Origin: Bacteroidota bacterium
Lineage (GTDB): Bacteria > Bacteroidota > Bacteroidia > UKL13-3
Assembly: GCA_947477885.1 (NCBI GenBank)
Contig: CANJUD010000001.1
Span: 1-64,000, forward strand
DNA: 64,000 nt
Reading direction: 5' to 3'
This document shows positions 43,723 to 52,576 of the stretch, one piece after another (the stretch's first letter is position 1; each line of letters starts with the position of its first letter). Below the pieces are notes generated by a model. That model made no database searches. It saw only the letters and a list, made by a program, of their open reading frames with translations, and was not told the DNA's origin. A program made the translations under genes and the position numbers.

Positions 43723-45225
43723 TCAAAACATCAATTTCCAAATCGCATAATTCTTATTTTCCTGGGTAATCATCAGCATCTGGTCTTTGGTTGTTTGCCT
43801 TGATTCTATTGGGACTATCATGGTTTCATCATCGGCACTTTGGCTTAGGGAACGTTCTGTCATTCTACCATCTTCCATCACGGTTACTTCTATAATACCT
43901 GAACTTTTTCGGTCGAGTTTATTATAATAAAAAATAACTTTGTCAGGCTGCAACATGCACGTGAATGAGGAGAAAATCCCATCATCATTTAGGGTAGATT
44001 GATTTTTGTTAATGGCTTCTTTCCAGCATAAATTTCCCACACTATCTAAGCAAACCAAAATAATTTCATTGTATATATAGATAGTGCGGTAGGTGGGTTG
44101 CAAAGTTCCGTTTACATAATAATTGGTACTTTGCTGGCTTGTATAAAATTTTTCGGCAACTAGCAATGTTTTACCGTTTTCAAATCGGTAGAAATTTTTT
44201 ATATAATAGTCTTTCAAATCGGATGAGAAATAATATACCCGGTTACCCAAAAATTTTACGCGGTCGCTGTCATTAAAATTGTGGTTTTTTGTTTGCAGCA
44301 ATTCTGGAGTTTGTAAACTGAATTCACAATGAAACATCCCGTCTATCTTATCTGACTCTGCCGGCCCTTGAAAGCCTTGTACTATAATTTTATGCAGCTT
44401 TTTATCAAGCAAAAAAGTGGTTTGTTTTATATAGTAACTTTCAGAAGGGATGATCAGCCGAGTCATCGTTTTTTCGGCATTATTATAATAGTGTAAACTG
44501 TGTTTGTATTTTAAAGGAATTTTGCGGTAAACAGAATCCAAATACTCATTGCTAAGCATATAGAAATTACCCTCATTGTCAAGCTGTATTTCTTCAATAT
44601 CTACATTGTCATTGGTATATCCGGGCACTACAGCAGTATCATAAAATAAGTTGCCATCATCATCAAACACATTAATATTCATGGTAAATTCACCCATAGC
44701 ATTATAGTCAGTATTAAACAATAAGGTTTTACTTTTATCGGGGCTTTGGTCTATAATAAATTCGCCATCGTCTTTATAACTTTTCAGGGGTGTTTGAGCA
44801 ATTTTTATGGGTTCGCCAATAGCTTTTCCATCATAACCATACTTTTCAATATATACAGTATTATGGGCTTTAAAAACATCATGTCGTTTAGTAATAAGCA
44901 GCAAGTGGTTGTTGAAGGCTAAGGTATGAATAATACGGCTTTTGCGAGATGAAGGTTTTAGTTTAAAGGTTCCAAGTACTTGCATGGAATCAGAAAATGT
45001 TTGTATGTGTATTTTTTTATTTTTGCTCTCATTTTTGGCAAATGAAAACACATTTTGACTGGCATTTTTTCCGCACCAAGTAATATTTGCTTTGCTATTA
45101 AAAAGATATTCTGAAGAGGATTTGAGGATATTTTGAGCGTGGCAAAAGGGGGGCAAACAAAAGCACGAGAAATATAGTATATATATTATCTTGATTTTAT
45201 TATAGTATTTTGTTTTTGCCATCAT
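43723..45225 (-). CDS. Secreted hypothetical protein, propeller-like
   Basis: A 500-residue protein with signal peptide ending near CHA-Q (residue 30). The mature chain is made of repeated beta strands with D-x-D/G turns such as NVFDDDGNLFYDTAVV, IEEIQLDNEGNFYMLSNE and CLDSVGNLCWKEAI, suggesting a beta-propeller. No catalytic motif or sorting domain is visible. It ends next to a short stretch CCCACTGCTCCTCGCAATGA (43693-43712), which resembles a common Bacteroidota intergenic repeat. Function unknown. Confidence 0.65.
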   Translation of the reverse strand: MMAKTKYYNKIKIIYILYFSCFCLPPFCHAQNILKSSSEYLFNSKANITWCGKNASQNVFSFAKNESKNKKIHIQTFSDSMQVLGTFKLKPSSRKSRIIHTLAFNNHLLLITKRHDVFKAHNTVYIEKYGYDGKAIGEPIKIAQTPLKSYKDDGEFIIDQSPDKSKTLLFNTDYNAMGEFTMNINVFDDDGNLFYDTAVVPGYTNDNVDIEEIQLDNEGNFYMLSNEYLDSVYRKIPLKYKHSLHYYNNAEKTMTRLIIPSESYYIKQTTFLLDKKLHKIIVQGFQGPAESDKIDGMFHCEFSLQTPELLQTKNHNFNDSDRVKFLGNRVYYFSSDLKDYYIKNFYRFENGKTLLVAEKFYTSQQSTNYYVNGTLQPTYRTIYIYNEIILVCLDSVGNLCWKEAINKNQSTLNDDGIFSSFTCMLQPDKVIFYYNKLDRKSSGIIEVTVMEDGRMTERSLSQSADDETMIVPIESRQTTKDQMLMITQENKNYAIWKLMF

Positions 45226-45351
45226 GCTTGTTGTTGTATAGTTTGCAAAAATCTAATAGTATCTGTTGAATAATTTAACATAGTCGAACAAAAGTAGCGG
45301 CAAATGACGGATATTTGCACAATAAATTAATCGAAAATATAAATTTATCTT

Positions 45352-46578
45352 GTGCCCAAAAACAAAAGAAAAATAATTAACGACCCTGTGTATGGCTTGG
45401 TAACGGTGCCTTACGACTTGGTGTTCGACATTATTGAAACGCCCGCATTCCAGCGACTGCGTAGGATTAACCAGTTGGGTATGACAAATTTAGTTTACCC
45501 CGGTGCATTGCACACCCGTTTTCACCATGCCATTGGATCCATGCATTTGATGCAGATGGCGGTGGAAAATCTAAGATTTAAAGGAGTTGAGATTTCTGAA
45601 CACGAGGCTGAAGCCGCATCAGTAGCTATTTTGCTGCATGATGTTGGACATGGACCTTTTAGCCATGCTCTTGAAAATTCTATTATAGAGGTATACCACG
45701 AAGAACTTTCGTTGGCTTTGATGGACGAGCTGAATGAAACATTTGGCGGAAGAATAGAAACAGCGATTCAGATTTTTAAAAACCAATATCCCCGAAAATT
45801 TTTTCACCAACTCATTACTGGTCAATTGGATATGGACCGCTTGGATTATTTACGCAGAGACAGTTTTTATACTGGCGTATCCGAAGGCACAGTAGGTTTC
45901 GACCGTATCATACACATGCTGGATGTATATAATGATGAGCTGGTGGTTGAAGAGAAAGGCATATACTCGATTGAGAAATTTTTGTTGGCCCGCAGGCTCA
46001 TGTATTGGCAGGTATACTTGCATAAAACTGTGATTGCAGCCGAGAGTTTGCTAATCAATATTTTAACCCGTGCCAAATATGTATCGCAACACGGCACAAC
46101 ACTTTTTGCCACGCCTACTTTGCAATATTTTCTGCAACAGAAAATCAACTCTGAACAATTTAACAAAAACAAAAAAGATATATTAAGTCACTTTGTAAAG
46201 CTCGACGATTTTGATGTGTTGGCTTCCATAAAAAGCTGGGCAGAAGCCCCTGACAGGGTTTTGAGCCTACTGTGCCAATGGATGGTAGACCGCAATTTGC
46301 CCAAAGTAATTTTGCAAGACAGCCCTATTTCGTCAGAAATGTTGTTGGAAAAACAAACACAGATTTCTCAAAAATATGGCGTAAGTCTGCAAGACGCAGT
46401 TTTTTTTGTGTATGAGGGAACGGTATCCAATATTATCTATAACAATGAAGAAAAGGGAATTAAGATTTTGATGAAGAATGGCGAAGTATCTGATTTGTCA
46501 AAGGTTTCACAACAATATAATATTCCTTCGGTAAATCAAACAATGGTGAAATATTATATGTGTTACAAGGCAAATTAA
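45352..46578 (+). CDS. HD-domain phosphohydrolase
   Basis: A 408-residue cytoplasmic protein of the dNTPase-like HD superfamily. Metal ligands are seen in TRFHHAIGS (His), LLHDVGHGPFSH (His-Asp) and LDMDRLDYLRRDS (Asp), with the DYLRRD block typical of YdhJ/SAMHD1-like proteins. It may hydrolyse nucleotides, but many members lack a tested substrate. Start is GTG at 45352; no in-frame ATG lies upstream. It stands alone between the propeller gene (divergent) and lpxD. Confidence 0.87.
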   Translation: MPKNKRKIINDPVYGLVTVPYDLVFDIIETPAFQRLRRINQLGMTNLVYPGALHTRFHHAIGSMHLMQMAVENLRFKGVEISEHEAEAASVAILLHDVGHGPFSHALENSIIEVYHEELSLALMDELNETFGGRIETAIQIFKNQYPRKFFHQLITGQLDMDRLDYLRRDSFYTGVSEGTVGFDRIIHMLDVYNDELVVEEKGIYSIEKFLLARRLMYWQVYLHKTVIAAESLLINILTRAKYVSQHGTTLFATPTLQYFLQQKINSEQFNKNKKDILSHFVKLDDFDVLASIKSWAEAPDRVLSLLCQWMVDRNLPKVILQDSPISSEMLLEKQTQISQKYGVSLQDAVFFVYEGTVSNIIYNNEEKGIKILMKNGEVSDLSKVSQQYNIPSVNQTMVKYYMCYKAN

Positions 46579-46628
46579 ATAGTTTTTAAATCCCATTTTC
46601 AATAGCATCTTTGCACAAACAAAACAGC

Positions 46629-47678
46629 ATGCAGATAACCGCAAAAATATTATCAGAACTCACGGGAGGTGAGCTTGTTGGGAATCCCGATGCTGTTGTG
46701 AGCGGAGTTTCTAAAATTGATCAAAGCGAGCCAGAAACCCTCAGTTTTTTCGCTAATCCTAAGTATGAAAACTTTTTATATAGTTGCAAATCTTCGGTGG
46801 TATTGGTTTCAAATACATTTGTACTAAAGCAGCCAACGGAAGCTACCTTAATAAAAGTAGACAATCCCTATGTGGCCTTCACCACCTTATTGGAGCAGTA
46901 TCACCAGCAACAAATGCCAAACTATATTGGCATTAGCGACAAGGCTTCGATTCATCCCGGTGCCATACTTGGAAATAATATATATATTGGCGATTTTGTA
47001 GTGATTGAAGACGGAGTAACTGTGGCTGATAATTCTATAATATACCCCCAAGTATATTTGGGAAAAAATGTAAAAATAGGATCTGATACCATCATATATC
47101 CAGGTGTAAAAATATATTATAATTGTGAAGTTGGGAACCATTGTATCATACACGCCGGAACTATTATTGGGTCCGATGGCTTTGGGCATGCACCGCAGGA
47201 CGATGGAACTTATAAGAAAATTCCACATATTGGCAATGTAACTATATATAACAACGTGGAAATAGGCGCCAATTGCACCCTGGACAGGGCCACCATGGGA
47301 AGTACCATAGTGAGAGATGGCGTGAGACTAGACAACTTGGTACAACTCGCGCATAATTGCGATATTGGTGAGAACACAGTAATTGCAGGCCTTTCTGGCG
47401 TGGCGGGGAGTTCGAAATTGGGTACCCACTGTGTAATCGGAGCTCAAGTTGGCATAGTTGGTCATTTAAAAATAGCTGCAGGTACGCAAATTGGTGGTCA
47501 ATCTGGTATAATGAAAGACATTAAGGAGGAGAATAAAGCCTGGATAGGTTCGCCTGCTTATGAATTGCGAGAGTCATTTAAAATGCAGGCAGCCTATAGA
47601 AATTTACCGGAAATGGTGAAACGTATTAATGAATTGGAAAAAGCAATGAGGCAATTGAAGCCAGACGAAAATATATAA
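46629..47678 (+). CDS. lpxD: UDP-3-O-acyl-glucosamine N-acyltransferase
   Basis: A 349-residue left-handed beta-helix acyltransferase for the third step of lipid A synthesis. The N-terminal uridine-binding domain (1-100) is followed by hexapeptide repeats (101-310). Catalytic H242 is in LAHNCDIGEN, and GSDGFGHAP (181-189) is the family's loop. A C-terminal helix ends the protein. The ATG at 46629 fits the family N-terminus; an upstream in-frame TTG adds only six residues. It is 14 bases from lpxC-fabZ, so they form an operon. Confidence 0.95.
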   Translation: MQITAKILSELTGGELVGNPDAVVSGVSKIDQSEPETLSFFANPKYENFLYSCKSSVVLVSNTFVLKQPTEATLIKVDNPYVAFTTLLEQYHQQQMPNYIGISDKASIHPGAILGNNIYIGDFVVIEDGVTVADNSIIYPQVYLGKNVKIGSDTIIYPGVKIYYNCEVGNHCIIHAGTIIGSDGFGHAPQDDGTYKKIPHIGNVTIYNNVEIGANCTLDRATMGSTIVRDGVRLDNLVQLAHNCDIGENTVIAGLSGVAGSSKLGTHCVIGAQVGIVGHLKIAAGTQIGGQSGIMKDIKEENKAWIGSPAYELRESFKMQAAYRNLPEMVKRINELEKAMRQLKPDENI

Positions 47679-47692
47679 TATTTGTACTATAA

Positions 47693-49084
47693 ATGAATTC
47701 AAAACAAACAACGATAAAAAAAGCTGTAATACTCAGTGGTATTGGCCTGCATACAGGGTCGCAGGTAACGTTGGAGTTTTGCCCCGCACCAGAAAATCAT
47801 GGATACAAATTCCAGCGTATCGATTTGCCAGGCCAACCGATTGTAGAAGCTGATGTGGATTATGTAGTAGATGTAAGTCGTGGTACCACACTTGAAAAAA
47901 ATGGTGCAAGGGTAGCTACTGTCGAGCATTGTTTGGCTGCACTTGCAGGGCTTGAAATTGATAATGTACTTATTAAAATAGATGGTCCCGAAATCCCTAT
48001 AATAGATGGTAGTGCTATGCCTTTTGTTGATGCACTGCAAGCCGCAGGTATTATAGAACAAGATGCCGACCGAGAATATTTCAACTTAGCTCAAAATGTA
48101 CATTATGCAGAAGAAGATCGTGGTGTAGAAATGATAGCCATGCCCCTCAACGATTACCGACTTACTGTGATGGTTGATTATAATTCGCCTGTTTTGGGAA
48201 GTCAGCATGCATCACTTACAAGTTTAAAAGAATTTAAAAAAGAAATTGCAAGTTGCCGCACTTTTTGTTTTTTGCATGAGCTAGAAGCCCTGTTAAAAAA
48301 TGATTTGATAAAAGGAGGCGATCTTAATAATGCTATTGTAATAGTGGACCGAGTAGTTGCCGATGATGAGCTGGATCATCTGGCGGGTTTGTTTAATAAA
48401 CCCAAAGTAGAAGTGAGAAAAGAAGGGATATTAAACAATGTAGAATTGCGTTTTCAAAATGAACCCGCTCGCCACAAACTGCTTGATTTGATAGGCGATT
48501 TGGCACTTATTGGTATGCCTATCAAAGCACAGATAATGTCAGCCAGACCAGGGCATGCGGCCAATGTAGCATTTGCTAAAAAGATAAAAGCACTCATCAA
48601 AAAATCGAAGAAAAAAAGCGGAGCACCTTTATATGATCCCAATATAAAACCGATACATGATACCGTTGCTATTATGAAAATGTTGCCGCATAAGCATCCG
48701 TTTTTAATGGTTGATAAAATTATTGAGATGACAGCAACTACGGTAGTGGGAATTAAAAATATCACACACGACCAATATTTTTTCGCAGGGCATTTTCCTG
48801 CAGAACCTTTATTTCCTGCAGTTTTGCAAATAGAAGCGATGGCACAGGCCGGAGGGATTTTAATTCTAAGCCAAGTACCCGATCCTGAAAACTATGTAAC
48901 TTATTTTGTGAAAATAGACAATGCAAAATTCAAAGACAAAGTAGTTCCGGGCGATACCTTAATATTAAAATTGGAATTGACACAACCCTTCCGTCGTGGA
49001 TTGGCAGTGATGAAAGGCTCAGCGTACGTAGGTGATAAATTAGTATCAGAAGCTGAAATGATGGCACAAGTAGTGAAGAAATAA
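47693..49084 (+). CDS. lpxC-fabZ: Bifunctional UDP-3-O-acyl-GlcNAc deacetylase / 3-hydroxyacyl-ACP dehydratase
   Basis: A 463-residue fusion typical of Bacteroidota. The LpxC part (1-300) has zinc ligands H79 (VEHCLAAL), H261 and D265 (HKLLDLIGD), and catalytic H288 (RPGHAAN). The FabZ part (about 320-463) has H367 in AGHFPAEP and E381 in IEAMAQ. In FabZ the usual P-G-V-L is P-A-V-L (375-378). The protein commits lipid A synthesis and also dehydrates hydroxyacyl-ACP, drawing on the same acyl pool. Confidence 0.96.
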   Translation: MNSKQTTIKKAVILSGIGLHTGSQVTLEFCPAPENHGYKFQRIDLPGQPIVEADVDYVVDVSRGTTLEKNGARVATVEHCLAALAGLEIDNVLIKIDGPEIPIIDGSAMPFVDALQAAGIIEQDADREYFNLAQNVHYAEEDRGVEMIAMPLNDYRLTVMVDYNSPVLGSQHASLTSLKEFKKEIASCRTFCFLHELEALLKNDLIKGGDLNNAIVIVDRVVADDELDHLAGLFNKPKVEVRKEGILNNVELRFQNEPARHKLLDLIGDLALIGMPIKAQIMSARPGHAANVAFAKKIKALIKKSKKKSGAPLYDPNIKPIHDTVAIMKMLPHKHPFLMVDKIIEMTATTVVGIKNITHDQYFFAGHFPAEPLFPAVLQIEAMAQAGGILILSQVPDPENYVTYFVKIDNAKFKDKVVPGDTLILKLELTQPFRRGLAVMKGSAYVGDKLVSEAEMMAQVVKK

Positions 49085-49087
49085 CTC

Positions 49088-49102
49088 TTCGGTAAAACCG
49101 AA
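49088..49102. terminator. Short hairpin after lpxC-fabZ
   Basis: TTCGGT-AAA-ACCGAA lies four bases beyond the stop. The stem is only six pairs with no T-run, so it may be a weak terminator or mRNA end. Confidence 0.35.
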
Positions 49103-49143
49103 TAGTCAGGACAGAGTGACAGAAATAATATAATAAAGTAAAA

Positions 49144-50193
49144 ATGAAAATTTGTATAACAGGCGGGGCAGGATTTATAGGCTCACACGTGGTGCGTTTA
49201 TTTGTGAAAAAATATCCGAACTATCATATATATAATTTGGACAAACTTACCTATGCGGGTAACTTGCAAAATATTACAGATATTGAAATCGAACCGAATT
49301 ATACATTTGTGAAAGGTGATATCGTAGACAAAGATTTTATAACAAACTTATTTGAACAAGAAAAGTTTGACGGTGTCATACATCTTGCAGCTGAAAGCCA
49401 TGTAGACCGCTCTATATCAAATCCGTTAGAATTTGTACAAACCAATGTAATAGGAACCGTTAATTTGTTAAGTGCTTGCAAACATATTTGGGGTAATGAT
49501 TATAATAATAAAATGTTCTATCATATATCAACCGATGAAGTATACGGAACTTTGGGCGACGATGATAAGTTTACCGAACAAACAGCTTACGATCCGCATT
49601 CTCCCTACTCTGCATCCAAAGCATCGAGCGATCATTTTGTAAGGGCTTATCATGATACTTATAAATTGCCTGTAAAAATCAGTAATTGCTCCAATAATTT
49701 TGGCACGCATCATTTCCCCGAAAAACTAATCCCATTATGCATTCATAATATAAAAACCAATAAGCCGTTGCCTATATACGGAAAGGGAGAAAATATTAGA
49801 GATTGGTTATGGGTTGAGGATCATGCAAGGGCGATTGATATAATATATCATCATGGTATGATAGGGCAAACATATAATATTGGCGGGAATAATGAATGGA
49901 AAAATATTGACTTGGTAAAACTATTATGTAACTTGATGGATGGCAAGCTGGGCAGGGCTTATGGCGAATCGCAAAAACTAATTACTTATGTAACCGATAG
50001 AGCCGGACATGATTTTAGATACGCTATTGATTCATCAAAATTACAGAATACGTTAGATTGGAAACCAACAGGAGATTTTGAGGGTGTGTTATCGCAAACA
50101 ATAGATTGGTATTTGCAAAATGAAGAGTGGCTATACAATGTAACCTCTGGAAATTATCAAAAATATTACGAAGAACAATATATAAATAGGTAA
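49144..50193 (+). CDS. rfbB: dTDP-glucose 4,6-dehydratase
   Basis: A 349-residue extended SDR enzyme. The NAD loop is GGAGFIGSHV (7-16), followed by LAAESHVDRS, STDEVYG with the catalytic Asp-Glu, and the Tyr-x-x-x-Lys pair in YSASKASSDH. The NNFGTHHFPEKLIP segment is family-specific. It makes dTDP-4-keto-6-deoxyglucose for rhamnose and related sugars. rfbA, rfbC and rfbD are not in the window. A small barrel protein follows 13 bases later. Confidence 0.94.
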   Translation: MKICITGGAGFIGSHVVRLFVKKYPNYHIYNLDKLTYAGNLQNITDIEIEPNYTFVKGDIVDKDFITNLFEQEKFDGVIHLAAESHVDRSISNPLEFVQTNVIGTVNLLSACKHIWGNDYNNKMFYHISTDEVYGTLGDDDKFTEQTAYDPHSPYSASKASSDHFVRAYHDTYKLPVKISNCSNNFGTHHFPEKLIPLCIHNIKTNKPLPIYGKGENIRDWLWVEDHARAIDIIYHHGMIGQTYNIGGNNEWKNIDLVKLLCNLMDGKLGRAYGESQKLITYVTDRAGHDFRYAIDSSKLQNTLDWKPTGDFEGVLSQTIDWYLQNEEWLYNVTSGNYQKYYEEQYINR

Positions 50194-50206
50194 ATAATTA
50201 AACAGT

Positions 50207-50674
50207 ATGAATAGAATACTCATTTTATGTATTTCTTTGTTATTTGCAATAAAGACTTACGCACAAGAAAAAGACGGTTATCACAATTCTATTGGTCTGT
50301 CATTGGGATTGCCCGCAGGTATTAATTTTAAATCCTTTATAGGCTCTAAGTCTGCGATAGATCTAGTTGGAGGTATTAGGTTAGGCAGCGATTTTAGTGA
50401 CCAATGGTTTACTGCAATATATCAATGCCATCAAAACTTAAAAACTGAGGGAGTACGACTGTATTATGGGGGAGGTTTTACCGCATTACATTCAAAATTA
50501 GGGGGTAGTTCATTTGGCTTAGGATTGAATGCAAATATTGGAATAGAATACAAATTTCCAGATGCTCCATTTGTGTTCGCGGCCGATTGGTCTCCGCTCT
50601 ATTGGTTGCGTGGCCATACCGATGGCATTGATTTGCAATCGGGAGCCGTGAAAGTACGTTACGTAATAAACTAA
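50207..50674 (+). CDS. Small outer-membrane barrel-like protein
   Basis: A 155-residue protein with a signal peptide ending at TYA-Q. The mature 135 residues look like an eight-strand-type barrel: glycine- and aromatic-rich alternating strands (IGLSLGLPAGINFKSF, LGLNANIGIEYKF) ending VKVRYVIN. I do not recognise a named family. It lies between rfbB and a radical SAM gene on the same strand with short gaps (13 bases each), suggesting one transcript. Confidence 0.65.
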   Translation: MNRILILCISLLFAIKTYAQEKDGYHNSIGLSLGLPAGINFKSFIGSKSAIDLVGGIRLGSDFSDQWFTAIYQCHQNLKTEGVRLYYGGGFTALHSKLGGSSFGLGLNANIGIEYKFPDAPFVFAADWSPLYWLRGHTDGIDLQSGAVKVRYVIN

Positions 50675-50687
50675 AAGTATTATAGAA

Positions 50688-51683
50688 ATGCTGCTTCGTA
50701 AAAAACCCGTTTTGTGCAATTATTATGTAACATATCGTTGCAATGCCAAATGTGGTTTTTGCGATATATGGGAAAAGCCAAGCCCTTATGTTACCCTCGA
50801 AAACGTAGAACAAAATTTAATACAGCTGAAAAAACTGGGTGTGAAAGTAATTGATTTTACAGGTGGTGAGCCCCTACTGCACCAAGACTTAGACAAACTA
50901 TTATTATTGGCAAAAAAATATAAATTTATCACCACGGTTACTACCAATACTTTATTATATCCCAAATATGCCAACAAGCTTAAGGGGTTAATAGACATGC
51001 TGCATTTTAGTTTAGACTCGGCAGACGAAGAAAAACATAATACAAGTAGAGGCGTAAAATTATATGATAAATTTGTAGATTCGCTGCAAATAGCCAAATC
51101 ATTGGGTGAGCGCCCCGATATATTATATACAGTTACCGAAAATAATATAAACGAAATAGAAGAAGTATATCATAAATTTTGCTTACCTAATAAATATATA
51201 TTAATTTTAAATCCTATATTTGAATATAACGGTGTAGGGAGTAAAATAAGCGATGCCCAATTGGATGAATTATTACAATGGGGTAAAAAGAAATATATAT
51301 ATTTAAACAAATCTTTTATCACACTTCGCAAAGATGGCGGCAACCATATTGATAAGCCTGTGTGCAAAGCTGCTACTACCAGTATTGTAATATCTCCGTT
51401 CAACGAATTGGTGATGCCCTGTTATCATTTGGGCGAAGAAAAAATGCAAATCAATAATAATTTAATAGAACTCCGTAACTCAGAAAAATCAAAATATTAT
51501 ATAGCCAACGAAGGCCGACTACCGGGCTGTGAAGGATGCACGGTGAACTGTTATATGCAACCCTCATTCAGTGTAAATGTAAATAAATATTGGGTAGACG
51601 CATTGCCTTCTACACTAAAATATAATATGTTAAAAGGAACTTGGAAAAAACTAAATATAGGAATAAATAAAGCAGCACTCTAG
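50688..51683 (+). CDS. Radical SAM protein with SPASM-like C-terminus
   Basis: A 331-residue enzyme. The [4Fe-4S] motif is C18-x3-C22-x2-C25 (RCNAKCGFC), followed by TGGEPLL for SAM binding. The C-terminal part has further cysteines (KPVCKAA, VMPCYH, GCEGCTVNC) that could bind an auxiliary cluster, as in SPASM/twitch proteins. The reaction is unknown: it could act on a peptide, a lipid head group or a sugar. Its neighbours are envelope-sugar genes. A heptad repeat begins directly after its stop. Confidence 0.82.
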   Translation: MLLRKKPVLCNYYVTYRCNAKCGFCDIWEKPSPYVTLENVEQNLIQLKKLGVKVIDFTGGEPLLHQDLDKLLLLAKKYKFITTVTTNTLLYPKYANKLKGLIDMLHFSLDSADEEKHNTSRGVKLYDKFVDSLQIAKSLGERPDILYTVTENNINEIEEVYHKFCLPNKYILILNPIFEYNGVGSKISDAQLDELLQWGKKKYIYLNKSFITLRKDGGNHIDKPVCKAATTSIVISPFNELVMPCYHLGEEKMQINNNLIELRNSEKSKYYIANEGRLPGCEGCTVNCYMQPSFSVNVNKYWVDALPSTLKYNMLKGTWKKLNIGINKAAL

Positions 51684-51760
51684 TAAACAGTAGGCAGTGC
51701 CTCCTCGATAGCTATCGGGACGGCGTCAGCTACTGACCACTGTTTACTGACTACTAAAAT
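51684..51760. repeat. Heptad-phased repeat (CAG family, reverse core) with nested palindrome
   Basis: Starting at the base after the radical SAM stop, eleven 7-base units follow to just before lpxA. The core GGCGTCAGCTA (51722-51732) is in the opposite orientation to 37818. A palindromic insert, CGATAGCTATCG (51705-51716), sits in the core where other copies have only a few bases; the same palindrome core occurs alone at 22544. Confidence 0.8.
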
Positions 51761-51768
51761 ATAAAAAA

Positions 51769-52551
51769 ATGATTCAACCATTCGCATACGTAAACCCCCA
51801 GGCCAAGATTGCCGACAATGTGGTAATAGATCCATTCACTGTTATTCATAAAAATGTGGAGATAGGTGAGGGTACTTGGGTGGGCCCCAATGTAACCATC
51901 TTTGAAGGAGCACGGATTGGCAAAAACTGCCGTATTTTTCCAGGAGCTGTTATTTCAGCGATACCTCAGGATTTGAAATTTGCAGGGGAGGAAACTACCT
52001 GCGAGATCGGCGACTTTGTTACCATCCGCGAGTGTGTAACGGTAAACCGCGGCACTAGAGACAAATGGAAAACTATAGTTGGGAGTCACGCATTATTAAT
52101 GGCTTATGTGCATATTGCACACGATTGTATAATAGGCGAGCATAGTATTTTAGCAAATTCTGTGCAGCTAGCGGGGCATGTTACAGTGGGCGAGTACGCC
52201 ATTATTGGTGGACTTTCGGCCGTTCACCAGTTTGTGAATATAGGGCAGCATGCAATGGTTTCAGGCGGCTCATTGGTTCGTAAAGACGTACCACTATATA
52301 CAAAAGCGGCTCGTGAACCACTGAGTTACGAAGGTGTAAATAGCATAGGACTTCGCAGACGGGGATTCACTTCTGAGAAAATTGCAGAGATACAAGAAAT
52401 ATATAGATTGCTGTTTTTACGAGGACATAATACAGCTAAAGCATTACAAATAATAGAAGCCGAAATGCCTGCTACCAAGGAGCGTGACGAGATTTTAGAT
52501 TTTATTCGTGAATCGGATAGGGGTATCATGAAAGGGTATCAAGCAAGGTAA
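51769..52551 (+). CDS. lpxA: UDP-N-acetylglucosamine acyltransferase
   Basis: A 260-residue beta-helix enzyme that starts lipid A synthesis. Hexapeptide repeats run from residue 2 to about 190; the catalytic base H118 is in AYVHIAHDC, corresponding to H125 in E. coli. NRGTRDKWKT (93-102) replaces part of the usual insertion loop, and the C-terminal helices (after residue 192, GLRRRGFTSEKI) match the family. It lies apart from lpxD and lpxC but on the same strand. Confidence 0.95.
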   Translation: MIQPFAYVNPQAKIADNVVIDPFTVIHKNVEIGEGTWVGPNVTIFEGARIGKNCRIFPGAVISAIPQDLKFAGEETTCEIGDFVTIRECVTVNRGTRDKWKTIVGSHALLMAYVHIAHDCIIGEHSILANSVQLAGHVTVGEYAIIGGLSAVHQFVNIGQHAMVSGGSLVRKDVPLYTKAAREPLSYEGVNSIGLRRRGFTSEKIAEIQEIYRLLFLRGHNTAKALQIIEAEMPATKERDEILDFIRESDRGIMKGYQAR

Positions 52552-52576
52552 ATTATATATTAATACAATACTTATT

